DNA from: Hyphomonas sp. | Lineage (GTDB): Bacteria > Pseudomonadota > Alphaproteobacteria > Caulobacterales > Hyphomonadaceae | Direction of reading: 5' to 3' | Length of the DNA stretch: 64,000 nucleotides | Assembly (NCBI RefSeq): GCF_013823385.1 | Contig: NZ_PNMA01000012.1 | Coordinates: 1-64,000 of the forward strand | In this document: positions 34,807 to 43,246 of the stretch, piece by piece | Layout of the letters: every line of letters starts with the position of its first letter | Numbering within the stretch: the stretch's first letter is position 1 | Translations under genes and position numbers: made by a program | The notes under the pieces: generated by a model | What the model saw: the letters and a program-made list of their open reading frames with translations, nothing else | Told to the model about the DNA's origin: nothing | Database searches by the model: none

Positions 34807-36376
34807 AGCGGATGCCCGGATTTTTCTCCTGGGCATAGCCAACATCCCAGGCATTCTTCGCGAGGTATACCGGCGCGCCGTCAAGGTCTGTTCCGGTGGC
34901 TGACTTGTTCCGCTCAAGGAACTCTTCGAGCTTCTTCGGATCGTCTGATGCCATCCAGCGGGCAACGTTATAGGGCGCCTGCTCGAACATGACTTCGAGA
35001 TTATACTCCGCCGTCATCCGCTCGATCATCACCTCAAACTGCAGCTGTCCGACGGCGCCGACGATCATGTCGGAGCCGATGGCGGGCAGGAACAGCTGCG
35101 TGACACCCTCTTCGGCGAGGCTTTCCAGCGCCTTGCGCAGGTGTTTGGCCTTCATCGGGTCTTTCACGCGGGCGCGGCGGAGGAGTTCCGGGGCGAAGTT
35201 TGGGATGCCGCCGAACTGGATGTCGCCATTCTCAGAGAGCGAGTCCCCCACACGCAGCTGGCCATGGTTGGGCACGCCGATCACATCGCCGGCATAGGCG
35301 GTCTCGGCGATCTCGCGGTCCTGCGCCATGAACATCAGGGGATTGTGGATGTTGAGCTGCTTGCCGCTGGTGGTCTTCAGGCGCATGCCGCGCCGGAACT
35401 CACCCGAGCAGAGACGCAGGAACGCCACACGGTCCCGGTGGTTGGGGTCCATGTTCGCCTGGATCTTGAAGACAAATCCGCTGACGGAAGGCTCGTCCGG
35501 CGAGATCATGACTTCAGCGCCCTTCTTCACGGCCTTCTGAGACCGGGGGCCGGGGGCATAGGCATGCAGCGTGCGGAGCAGTTCCGCCACGCCGAAATAG
35601 CGCAGCGCCGAGCCGAACACCACCGGCGTCATATTCCCGGCGCGGAAGGCTTCCGGGTCAAACTCCGGCAGCAGGCTGCGGGCCATTTCAATCCCCTCCA
35701 CCATTTCGGCGAAGACGTAGGGGTCGAGACCCGCCTTGAGGCTGACCTCATCGCCGGGGATTTCCGTGGCCGGACCGATGCGCGCTGGCTCGCCGGGGCG
35801 GCGCTCAAACTGGAGGAACTGGTTGCGGGCAAGGTCCAGCATGCCGGCAAAGCGCTGGCCGCTGGCGGCGGGCCAGTAGAGCGGCGCGGTGTCGAGTTGC
35901 AGCTTGTCCTGCACTTCATCCAGCAGCGCGATGGGCTCAAGCGCTTCGCGGTCCATCTTGTTGATGAAGGTGACAATCGGAATGTCCCGCATCCGGCAGA
36001 CTTCAAACAGTTTCAGCGTCTGCGGCTCGATACCCTTGGCGGCGTCGAGCACCATGACGGCGCAGTCAGCGGCGGTCAGCGTGCGGTAGGTGTCTTCGGA
36101 GAAGTCTTCGTGGCCCGGCGTGTCGAGCAGGTTGAACATGAAGCCGTCAAATTCGAACGTCATCACCGAGGCGGAAACCGAGATGCCCCGGTCGCGCTCG
36201 ATCTTCATCCAGTCAGACTTTGTGCGCCGGGCCTCGCCGCGCGCAGCCACTTCCCCTGCCGCCCGGATGGCACCGCCCGCCAGGAGGATATTCTCCGTCA
36301 GCGTGGTCTTGCCCGCGTCAGGGTGGGAGATAATGGCAAAGGTGCGCCGCCGGGCGGCTTCGGTAACGTGCGACAT
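34775..36376 (-). CDS. prfC: Peptide chain release factor 3
   Basis: RF3 is the GTPase that removes RF1/RF2 from ribosomes after peptide release. The 533-residue protein has the G1 loop SHPDAGKTT near residue 17, DTPGHEDFS and NKMDREA, and ISVSASVMTFE in the switch region typical of RF3. The following beta-barrel and C-terminal domains are of normal length (about 530). The 3' end overlaps the secreted PAN-like gene tail-to-tail by 32 bases. A hairpin (GGCCTAA/TTAGGCC, 36410-36428) lies upstream, of unclear role. Confidence 0.96.
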   Translation of the reverse strand: MSHVTEAARRRTFAIISHPDAGKTTLTENILLAGGAIRAAGEVAARGEARRTKSDWMKIERDRGISVSASVMTFEFDGFMFNLLDTPGHEDFSEDTYRTLTAADCAVMVLDAAKGIEPQTLKLFEVCRMRDIPIVTFINKMDREALEPIALLDEVQDKLQLDTAPLYWPAASGQRFAGMLDLARNQFLQFERRPGEPARIGPATEIPGDEVSLKAGLDPYVFAEMVEGIEMARSLLPEFDPEAFRAGNMTPVVFGSALRYFGVAELLRTLHAYAPGPRSQKAVKKGAEVMISPDEPSVSGFVFKIQANMDPNHRDRVAFLRLCSGEFRRGMRLKTTSGKQLNIHNPLMFMAQDREIAETAYAGDVIGVPNHGQLRVGDSLSENGDIQFGGIPNFAPELLRRARVKDPMKAKHLRKALESLAEEGVTQLFLPAIGSDMIVGAVGQLQFEVMIERMTAEYNLEVMFEQAPYNVARWMASDDPKKLEEFLERNKSATGTDLDGAPVYLAKNAWDVGYAQEKNPGIRFTATKERALA

Positions 36377-36469
36377 GGGGATGGGCCGGTCTTAGATGAT
36401 CTGGCCGAGGGCCTAACCGATTTAGGCCATGGATAGAAGGGGTTGCCTGCCTTGGCGGGCCGCTCCCGC

Positions 36470-36838
36470 CTAAGCCGCCCGCGTCCAGAACGCGCCCGTA
36501 TCGGTGCCCCGGCCTTCGGCGAGGCGCGTACGCACAGCGTCGAGGATGGCTTCCGGCAGGATCGTCAGGCGCGCTTCGGCCACGCGGCCGTCATGCACGG
36601 GGAACAGCGCCGCATTGGCGCCGGTCTTGGCGATGATCAGGGCGGCGAGGTCATCGACCATCGCCCGGTCGGGCACCTGGCCCCGGTCATGCAGCGCCTG
36701 CAGGCGGCCGCGCACCAGGTCCATCGCCTCGCGGGGCCGCATCCCGTGCACATCGCCGCCAAACACGGCTTTCCGCACGAGCAGCCGCATTTCGGGCGCC
36801 TCGATCTCGGTCACGATGTCATTCAGAAGGAACAGCAT
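36470..36838 (-). CDS. Conserved-looking hypothetical protein, 122 aa
   Basis: A cytoplasmic protein without signal peptide or obvious membrane segment: MLFLLNDIVTEIEAPEMRLLVRKAVFGGDVHGMRPREAMDLVRG and so on is mostly helical. Codon use matches its neighbours. No motif I recognise. It is 78 bp downstream of a small secreted protein on the same strand. Function unknown. Confidence 0.65.
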   Translation of the reverse strand: MLFLLNDIVTEIEAPEMRLLVRKAVFGGDVHGMRPREAMDLVRGRLQALHDRGQVPDRAMVDDLAALIIAKTGANAALFPVHDGRVAEARLTILPEAILDAVRTRLAEGRGTDTGAFWTRAA

Positions 36839-36916
36839 TGCCGCCCAAGCCCCCGATTATCCCAGCAGGCCACAACCTGCGGGGATAGGGTAAACAGGCG
36901 GTTTATGTGGCTGCCG

Positions 36917-37321
36917 TCAGCGGTTCAGTTTCAGTCCGAGGGCTTCCATCAGGACACCGGTGCGCGCATTTGCGCCACACGCGCCTTCATGGGCGGCAAT
37001 CGCGGTGACCAACTCAGCCTCTGCCGCGTCCCATTCGGGCTGGCGGTCGGTCCAGGCAAGCTCGGCGGCGCGGATCTCGCCCCGGAAGAAATCGATCTCG
37101 GCCTGACGCTCCGGCGTATTGCCCTTGGTGTCGATTTCCTTGCGGACGAGGCTGCGCTCCTTTTCGGCGTCCTCAAACCGGGTCTGCACCGCCATCCGCT
37201 CATTGTTGGCCGCCTTCACGGCAAGACCGGCCTTGTTCACATCGGCGACATAGGATTCGCAGGCAAAGGCGGCGGGGGTAAGCGTCAGCGCGGCCAGCGC
37301 GCAGGCAATGATCAGTTTCAT
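36917..37321 (-). CDS. Small secreted helical protein, 134 aa
   Basis: A clear signal peptide (MKLIIACALAALTLTPAAFA) is followed by a mature protein beginning CESYVADVNKAG and continuing as a long helix with charged heptad-like sequence. One cysteine lies near the start of the mature part (CESY) and another near the end (GACGAN), so they may form a disulfide bridging the ends of a helical hairpin. There is no lipobox. A similar size and layout is seen in the neighbouring gene at 37427-37759. Periplasmic; function unknown. Confidence 0.65.
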   Translation of the reverse strand: MKLIIACALAALTLTPAAFACESYVADVNKAGLAVKAANNERMAVQTRFEDAEKERSLVRKEIDTKGNTPERQAEIDFFRGEIRAAELAWTDRQPEWDAAEAELVTAIAAHEGACGANARTGVLMEALGLKLNR

Positions 37322-37426
37322 GGAATCTCCTCCTATCAGTGAAGGGAGGATGCCTCGCGCATTGCAAGATGGCCAGATTACAGTCGCATCAGTCTTGCGG
37401 CGGAAAAGGGGCGCGGCCCCAGCGTC

Positions 37427-37759
37427 TCACTCGGCCGGGCAAGCGGCCTGGGCTGCTTTCAGACGGTCATGGGCAGCTTTGGCGGCATCGTAGCGGGCCT
37501 GATAAATCGGGAATTCGGGTTCCCCGTTTTCCATCTCTTCCAGGAATTCAGCCTCCTCGATCCGGCCAGCATCATAGTCGTACTCGATCCATGTGAGGAT
37601 CTCAGCCAGTTCGTTTAGGAGAATGTGTTGCCGGGCTTCCTCTCTGGCGGCGAGGCGCATGGCTTCATCAAGTTCAGGTCCGCAGGCGGGCATGTTTTCA
37701 GCCAAAGCGATGCCACTCAGGCAGACCGCGACGAGACATGTTCCCGGAAATCTCAGCAT
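37427..37759 (-). CDS. Small secreted helical protein, 110 aa
   Basis: The ATG at 37759 starts a signal peptide (MLRFPGTCLVAVCLSGIALA). The mature part, ENMPACGPELDEAMRLAAREEAR, is helical and acidic and ends with AAQAACPAE, so like the gene at 36917 it has one cysteine near each end of a helical region. Longer upstream starts give a poor leader. This looks like a distant relative of, or the same architectural class as, its neighbour, but sequence identity is too low to be sure. Function unknown. Confidence 0.6.
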   Translation of the reverse strand: MLRFPGTCLVAVCLSGIALAENMPACGPELDEAMRLAAREEARQHILLNELAEILTWIEYDYDAGRIEEAEFLEEMENGEPEFPIYQARYDAAKAAHDRLKAAQAACPAE

Positions 37760-37820
37760 AAGGCACTCCTGCAAGCCGGTGGTTCCCCCGATGGGAACGC
37801 TACCCACTCGCGTGCCGCAG

Positions 37821-38183
37821 TCATTCCCCTGATCCGGGGGGCTCGCCTTCAACGTCTTCGGTCAGGAAATGGCGGCCCTGCCGATCCTCGATCTCGATGA
37901 CCCACAGGTCGCTGTCGCGTGCCTTCGCGCGGCGGACATAGTCGTCCACGGCAGCTTCGTCCGGGCCGATCCCCTGGACCAGAAGATTGAGGAAGACCCG
38001 TTCGCCCTCCATGTTCATGGACGGAATATAGGCTGCGGCCGTGCCATCGAGACGGGCAACCTTCACCAGCACATCGCCGCGATCTTCATCGCCGTGCTGG
38101 GTGACGAACGCGCTGGCGCCGGCAAGATTTGCCCGGCGGATCAGCGCGTCCGTCCATAGTCTGGCTGGCAGGCGTTCCATCAT
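37821..38183 (-). CDS. DUF1491 family protein
   Basis: This 120-residue protein matches the small DUF1491 family of alphaproteobacteria: RLPARLWTDALIRRANLAGASAFV at the start, VLVKVARLDGTAAAY in the middle and the conserved DLWVIEIEDRQGRHFL near the C-terminus. It is cytoplasmic and has no signal peptide. Two adjacent ATGs (38183 and 38180) are possible starts. The family has no established function. It sits among small genes on the same strand. Confidence 0.85.
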   Translation of the reverse strand: MMERLPARLWTDALIRRANLAGASAFVTQHGDEDRGDVLVKVARLDGTAAAYIPSMNMEGERVFLNLLVQGIGPDEAAVDDYVRRAKARDSDLWVIEIEDRQGRHFLTEDVEGEPPGSGE

Positions 38184-38221
38184 CGGTCCGAATGTCCCGC
38201 CTCACGCCTGCCCGTCACGCT

Positions 38222-38530
38222 TCAGGCGCCGCCAAAGGCGCACTGCATGCCGACGGACATCATCGCGCCTTCTATCTTTGCCTTCTCCGAAGCCGGGAGC
38301 TTATCAAGAACCTCACCCCCCTTTTCTTCACCCTTGGCCATTGCCTTGCCAACAGTGTTGAAGGTTTTGGCGTCGAGAGTTTTCTCCAAGCCATCAGCAA
38401 TACACGTACACATTGCGTTGTCTGCGGCCGACTCCGTACAGGCTTTCACTATCGAGGCCTTGGCTGCCCCAGTACCGCCGCATGCGGTCAGCGCAAGCGC
38501 CAGTGCGCCCGCCACAATTGCCATTCTCAT
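38222..38530 (-). CDS. Small lipoprotein, 102 aa
   Basis: The ATG at 38530 (GGGGA upstream) opens a lipoprotein signal peptide, MRMAIVAGALALALTACGG. The mature part contains ASIVKACTESAADNAMCTCIADGLEKTLDAKTF, with three cysteines in a helical context, and later GMQCAFGGA. The pattern resembles small periplasmic helical proteins with disulfides; I do not recognise the family. An upstream in-frame start would add 40 unlikely residues. Confidence 0.7.
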   Translation of the reverse strand: MRMAIVAGALALALTACGGTGAAKASIVKACTESAADNAMCTCIADGLEKTLDAKTFNTVGKAMAKGEEKGGEVLDKLPASEKAKIEGAMMSVGMQCAFGGA

Positions 38531-38633
38531 TTTGAGATATCCCCTTGGCTGATAGTAATAGGCAAGCGTGCCACGCTTCGGGAGGCTAAGCCACCGCTTT
38601 TTGAGGCCGGAATGATGGCGGCCGGGCTGCGCC

Positions 38634-39872
38634 TCAAAGACCGAACGCAAAAGCCAACCGGTCCCTGAGGATCGTGCGGTTCTGGGTCGTCAGGCCCTTG
38701 TCGCGCGCCGCTGCCGCCATTCTCGCAAGGCGTCCACGGGCTTCGGGAGAGCGGACGATGTCAAGACAGGCCTGCGCCAGATCGTCTTCCCCCTGCACGC
38801 AGATGAAGTGCTCATCCTCGGTCAAACCGAGGCCTTCGGCGCCGACCGGCGTGGTGATGACCGGAACACTGTGCTCCAGCGCATCGATGATCTTTGTCTT
38901 GATGCCCGTGCCTTGAAGGATGGGCGCCACCAGCACGGCGTCGCCTGCCAGAAACTCTGAAAGGTCGGGCACGAAACCGGCCACCTCGACCTTCTGATAG
39001 GCCGCATCGGCCAGCGGCTTGCCGGCTGCCTGGAAGCAGTAATCCGCATCCGAACTGCTTGTATTCCGGCTCACTTGCACAGCGGCGCGATCGAGCAGGT
39101 CAAGCGCTTCGGCGTTGGGCGCGTAACCGGCATTGCCGATGAAGACAAAACGCACGCTCCGGCTGAAATCCTGCAGCGGCACCGGCAGTTCGGCGATCAG
39201 CGGCGGGAAGGCAACAACACTGGCCCTTCCAGGGCAGTCTGCCCGCATCTCGTCCGCTTCCAGCGCCGACACCATCAGGATCGCGTCAAATACATCCGCC
39301 GCGCGGCGTTCGGAGCGTTCCATCAACTGCTTTTCCACGCGCAGCAGCAGCTTCTTGAGCCTCGGCACGAGGAAGCGGATGGCGCCCGGAAGCCGCGATT
39401 CAAATGTGCCGCCCAGATCGCCCACAGTCTCATTGGCCAGCATCCGCTGATACCGTTTCGACAACCGGTCATCCATGTCGAGGACAAGGCGAACGTCGGG
39501 GTAGCGGCGATGAATGGCGAGGGCGAGATGGGAGAGGCGCGCCATGTCGAACACGATGACATCGGGACGAATGCGTTCGACTGTGTCCATCACGGCCGTG
39601 GTCGCCTTCCTGTTCAGGAACAGATGGCTCTGCAGCGGCAGCAGCGGGCGCGTGATCAGGCTGAGGGCCAGCCCCATTATCCCCGACATTTCCAGCATTG
39701 CGGAGGACCGGATGTAATCCGGGGCGGGCGTCTTGGGCGCTTCTCCGAAGGAGAGGAGGTGAACCTCGCCAAGCGCAGACGCAAATTCAAGCGTCTGCGC
39801 AATCATGCGCTGACGGCCCATCTCGACCGGCCACGGCCAGCGCGTGGCTATATACAATACCTTCACAGACAT
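38634..39872 (-). CDS. Glycosyltransferase (GT4-like, two-domain)
   Basis: The 412-residue protein begins MSVKVLYIATRWPWPVEMGRQRM, an N-terminal nucleotide-fold start typical of GT-B enzymes. The C-terminal half has FIGNAGYAPNAEAL, VEVAGFVPDLSEFLAGDAVLVAPILQGTGIKTKIIDALEHSVPVITTPVGAEGL, with the conserved donor-site GTGIKTKIIDA segment and the glutamate of group 1 glycosyltransferases. It probably transfers a sugar during surface polysaccharide or glycolipid synthesis. ATG at 39872 is preferred over TTG at 39878. No polysaccharide cluster surrounds it. Confidence 0.85.
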   Translation of the reverse strand: MSVKVLYIATRWPWPVEMGRQRMIAQTLEFASALGEVHLLSFGEAPKTPAPDYIRSSAMLEMSGIMGLALSLITRPLLPLQSHLFLNRKATTAVMDTVERIRPDVIVFDMARLSHLALAIHRRYPDVRLVLDMDDRLSKRYQRMLANETVGDLGGTFESRLPGAIRFLVPRLKKLLLRVEKQLMERSERRAADVFDAILMVSALEADEMRADCPGRASVVAFPPLIAELPVPLQDFSRSVRFVFIGNAGYAPNAEALDLLDRAAVQVSRNTSSSDADYCFQAAGKPLADAAYQKVEVAGFVPDLSEFLAGDAVLVAPILQGTGIKTKIIDALEHSVPVITTPVGAEGLGLTEDEHFICVQGEDDLAQACLDIVRSPEARGRLARMAAAARDKGLTTQNRTILRDRLAFAFGL

Positions 39873-40004
39873 CCCCAATCTCCCGGGCGCGTCCCTACAC
39901 CCGGTAAAATCCCAGCCATCCGGGCGCCTGCAAGCTTCATGCTAGAAGCCCCGCTGACACCGGATTTACCCTACATTCCGCACATAATCGCGGCGAAATG
40001 GTGG

Positions 40005-41603
40005 TCACTCCGCCGCTTCGTCCAGTGGTCGGAGATCGGCCTCGCTGGCACGGGGCAGGATGACCTCTGCCCTGGTTCCCCGTCCCGGTTTCGAACTCAG
40101 GCGCAGCTCGCCGCCGTGCAACTCTGCAAACCGGCGTACGACCGACAGGCCAAGCCCGGTTCCAGCCTTGGCACCGGTCGCCTGGACGAAGGGCTGGGTG
40201 AGACGGGCAAGATCGTCAGCGGGAATACCCGCGCCCCTGTCCTGAACGCTGAGGATTGCGGCGCCCCCCTCGATCCGCGTTTCCAGTGTCACCGTCTTGC
40301 CGTTACCCGAATATTTGATCGCGTTGGAAACGAGGTTCTGCCAGATCTGCCGCACGGCGCGCGCGTCCGCCTCTGCCCAGGCCTCGCCTTGCGACTTCAG
40401 CTTCAGCGTCACCCCGGCCCGGTCTGCGTGGCCCTTCAGCTGGCGCATGACAGATTCGGCAGACGCCGCCAGATCCACCGGTTCGGGATCAAGACGCGGC
40501 TGGCCAGCCTCGGCGCGGGCAAGGTCGAGTATATCATCGACCAGCAGCAGAAGGTCCGTACCACTCTCATGGATGATCGCCGGATAGTCCGCATACACTT
40601 CGGGCATCGGCCCCATGAGTTCGGCCTGCATGATCTCGGCATAGCCCAGGATGGCGTGCAGCGGCGTGCGCAAATCATGGCCGAGAGAGGCGAAGAAGGC
40701 CGTGCGCCGTTTCAGTTCTTCCTCAAACGCCACGCGGGCGTCCTCAGCGGGATCAGCCAATCCGGCCGGCGGCGCGAAAAGGAGCAGGGTGGCACCGCCA
40801 GAACTCGTCTCGGCAGCAATCAGCACGCGCTGGCCAGATACCAGAGTGGCCTCCCCGGTCACCCGCGCGCCAGGCTGGGTAACGTCGCCGGGTAATCCGC
40901 CGGGTTCGAAAAGCGATGTCAGCGCCGCGCCCGGTCTCAGGGCATGCAGCCCGAATGTATCCCCGGCCACCCCGCGCAGGCGCCCTTCCGGCGTCACATC
41001 CAGCAGCGCTGCGCCGCGTCCCGGCACCCGTGGAACCTGCGGCCGCGCGGCGGCCGCGCCGTTGGAGTTTTCCGGGACTGAAACGGCCGCTGGTTGGAGT
41101 TTCTGTTGGAGTTTTTCGGCCATGCCGGAATGCACCAGCATCCACACCATCAGGGCCGAAACGACGAGCCCTGAGAAGGCAAATGGCACCGCCACAGCCC
41201 CGGCCCAGGCGGCAGGCTGAGGCACCCAGCCCAGCTGCCCCCCCACCAGCGCCAGGAAAAGGGCAAGGGTCGCAAACACCCCTGCTTCGGCCGCCATGCG
41301 CCGTGCGCCAGCCAAAAGCCCCGCCAGCGGCGCCGCCAGCAGCAGTATGGTTAAGGGTGAGGCCCCGCCACCGGTCAGAATCAAGCCGGCAAGCGCCACC
41401 AACGTCCAGGAAATCACGACCAGTCCGCGCCAGGACGAATCACCTGCCGGAACGAGGCTTCCGGCGATTCCCGGCACACTCGCGGTAACCATAATCGCAA
41501 GCACCGCCCACAGGGGCGCGCCCGCGATCAGGCCCGCAAGCCCGCTGCCGCCGCACAATGCGAGCCAGGCAACGTGGACAAACTGTAATCGCTTCTGCGA
41601 CAT
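40005..41603 (-). CDS. Membrane sensor histidine kinase
   Basis: The 532-residue protein has about six membrane helices (about 8-155), a linker, a PAS-like region (about 195-285), then HisKA with the phosphorylated His309 in ASLGHDLRTPLHAILGYAEIM, and a HATPase domain with NLVSNAIKYS, DRGAGIP and GTGLGLSVV. All kinase motifs are present. No response regulator gene is adjacent, so it is an orphan kinase. The linker (residues 163-181) is encoded by DNA carrying three copies of the GTTGGAGTT word. ATG at 41603 was chosen; TTG at 41615 is also possible. Confidence 0.9.
   Translation of the reverse strand: MSQKRLQFVHVAWLALCGGSGLAGLIAGAPLWAVLAIMVTASVPGIAGSLVPAGDSSWRGLVVISWTLVALAGLILTGGGASPLTILLLAAPLAGLLAGARRMAAEAGVFATLALFLALVGGQLGWVPQPAAWAGAVAVPFAFSGLVVSALMVWMLVHSGMAEKLQQKLQPAAVSVPENSNGAAAARPQVPRVPGRGAALLDVTPEGRLRGVAGDTFGLHALRPGAALTSLFEPGGLPGDVTQPGARVTGEATLVSGQRVLIAAETSSGGATLLLFAPPAGLADPAEDARVAFEEELKRRTAFFASLGHDLRTPLHAILGYAEIMQAELMGPMPEVYADYPAIIHESGTDLLLLVDDILDLARAEAGQPRLDPEPVDLAASAESVMRQLKGHADRAGVTLKLKSQGEAWAEADARAVRQIWQNLVSNAIKYSGNGKTVTLETRIEGGAAILSVQDRGAGIPADDLARLTQPFVQATGAKAGTGLGLSVVRRFAELHGGELRLSSKPGRGTRAEVILPRASEADLRPLDEAAE
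41061..41113. repeat. Three GTTGGAGTT words in the kinase linker
   Basis: GTTGGAGTT occurs at 41061-41069, 41093-41101 and 41105-41113, all on the plus strand, inside the minus-strand kinase gene. The same nine-base word or its complement is also at 14467-14475, 14981-14989 and 15011-15019. About 0.5 chance occurrences would be expected in a random 64-kb double strand. In the kinase it is read in two different frames (NSN and KLQ), so protein constraint alone does not explain it. Confidence 0.6.
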
Positions 41604-41763
41604 AAGGGGGTCCAAGCGTTAACACCCCAGAGAGATTTATTAGGCATTTTCTGCCAGAACGATCACCTGCTGTATTTGTAATGTTGCAAACAGACAAGGC
41701 GAGGTTCCCCCGTCAGGGAAGTTAAGGCATCACTATCGCGTGTCGCGTGAGGGAGAGAGAAAC

Positions 41764-42735
41764 ATGGCTGCAGTGCGGATTTTCGCAGCGGTTCTGGCAG
41801 TAGCTGGGCTTGCCGGCGTATCGATAGCTCAAAACAAGGACCCGGTCTCTGAAAAGGCCGCCGTCTATATGACTTACCAGTCCGACGCAGACAAAGTCGG
41901 CGGGAAACCTTTCAAATCTTCGGGCGACATTGATGCCGCCCTCGAAACACTCGGCTCCTACAATGCCGACCAGCTGACGCGGGGCTGGATTTCCTATTCC
42001 GCCCTTGTCGCCTCGCAGGATCCCGATTTCCGCGCCAATGTGCGCGACATCGAGGCATTTTACGGCCGTGACCGCGTGGTCAACAGCTTCGCCAGCGGCG
42101 GTGGCTATGCGCGCTCGCTCAAAGGCGGCGATGATGCGGTCGGCTCTGCCATCGCTGTGACGGATGAAGACCTGGCACGGCTCTATTCGACGGCCGCCAT
42201 CGTCAAGGAGCAGGGATATTCCCTTCAGGGTTATGGCTGGGCGAAATCGCGCATCCGGGATGGCGGCCGGCGCGCCGAAAACGTCAAACTACTTCAGGGC
42301 AGCGGCAAATCCGCTGACAATCTGATCCTGGCGGCTCTTGTGGCGCCCAGCGCCACGCCGCTTTCCGACACCAACGCTGCCGGCGTGACCACAGCGGTTG
42401 CAACCGCCTCTGATGTGGCAACCGCCGTGCGCCTGCCCACCTTCCTCACCGGCAATTTCACGGGCGGGAAGAAGAAGGTGAAGTATGGCAAGGAGCCGGT
42501 GGCAAACCAGATTGCTTCGGTCGCCGCGCTGCGCATCCTGGGCGCCGACTCGGTTGAGGAAGCCAGGCTCAGCCGCGTGATGCTGGAGCCCAGCGTCCAG
42601 AGCTGCATGAAAATGCAGAACCTTCAGCTGCAGGGCTGTGTCGCCGGCGTGGGCCAGGAGTTTGAAGTTCCCCACTGCATCAGCCAGCACGCCCTCGCTG
42701 AAATCGCTGACTGCCTCGGCGCCGTTTACAAATAG
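41764..42735 (+). CDS. Secreted protein of unknown function, 323 aa
   Basis: A signal peptide (MAAVRIFAAVLAVAGLAGVSIAQ) is followed by a soluble domain with the segments AAVYMTYQSDADKVGGKPF, LTRGWISYSALVASQDPDF and FYGRDRVVNSFASGGGYARSLKGGDDA, and later GKKKVKYGKEPVANQIASVAALRILGA. Four cysteines near the C-terminus (SCMKMQNLQLQGC, HCISQ, DCLG) suggest disulfides. I recall similar proteins as conserved unknowns of marine alphaproteobacteria but assign no function. GAGGGAGAGAGA precedes the ATG. A terminator follows. It is divergent from the histidine kinase. Confidence 0.75.
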   Translation: MAAVRIFAAVLAVAGLAGVSIAQNKDPVSEKAAVYMTYQSDADKVGGKPFKSSGDIDAALETLGSYNADQLTRGWISYSALVASQDPDFRANVRDIEAFYGRDRVVNSFASGGGYARSLKGGDDAVGSAIAVTDEDLARLYSTAAIVKEQGYSLQGYGWAKSRIRDGGRRAENVKLLQGSGKSADNLILAALVAPSATPLSDTNAAGVTTAVATASDVATAVRLPTFLTGNFTGGKKKVKYGKEPVANQIASVAALRILGADSVEEARLSRVMLEPSVQSCMKMQNLQLQGCVAGVGQEFEVPHCISQHALAEIADCLGAVYK

Positions 42736-42757
42736 GCGCTGCCAAAGATTTCCGATG

Positions 42758-42796
42758 AACCCCGGCGCAGTGGCCTGCGCCGGGGTTTATTTTTTG
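42758..42796 (+). terminator. Rho-independent terminator
   Basis: AACCCCGGCGCAG (42758-42770) pairs with CTGCGCCGGGGTT (42775-42787) around the loop TGGC, followed by TATTTTTTG. It ends the secreted-protein transcript, 23 bases after its stop, and separates it from sufE. Confidence 0.9.
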
Positions 42797-42820
42797 CCCC
42801 GCTTGCCCCAGATGACGGCG

Positions 42821-43240
42821 ATGAGCATTCAAGACGCCGCCGCCGACATTCGCGAAGAATTCTCCTGGCTGGAGGATTGGGAGGCCCGCTACGCCCACAT
42901 CATCGATCTGGGAAAGCAGAATCCGCCGCTGGAAGCGGGTGAGCGTACCGAGGAAAACAAGGTACGCGGCTGCGCCTCGCAAGTCTGGATGGTCACCCGT
43001 ATCGACAATGACCAGATCAATGTGCGGGCGGAGTCCGATGCGATGATTGTTTCCGGTCTCATCGCCCTGCTGATCCGTCTCTACTCCGGATCGGACCTGA
43101 AAGAAGCCGCGGCGTTCGACGCCGAAAGCTTTCTCGACGAGATCGGCGTCAAAGGCGCGTTGACGGCCCAGCGGTCCAACGGGCTCGCCTCAATGCTGGC
43201 GCGCATCCGGCGGGATGCCGGGGCCGCTCTGGCAGGCTGA
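42821..43240 (+). CDS. sufE: SufE family sulfur acceptor protein
   Basis: SufE accepts persulfide from the SufS cysteine desulfurase and stimulates it for Fe-S cluster assembly. The 139-residue protein has the family core, EEFSWLEDWEARYAHIIDLGK, and the catalytic-cysteine loop VRGCASQVWM. It starts at ATG 42821 or 42812, a three-residue difference; the fold begins just after. No other suf genes are near, so it is a stand-alone copy. It converges on the next minus-strand gene, six bases apart. Confidence 0.93.
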   Translation: MSIQDAAADIREEFSWLEDWEARYAHIIDLGKQNPPLEAGERTEENKVRGCASQVWMVTRIDNDQINVRAESDAMIVSGLIALLIRLYSGSDLKEAAAFDAESFLDEIGVKGALTAQRSNGLASMLARIRRDAGAALAG

Positions 43241-43246
43241 GCACCT

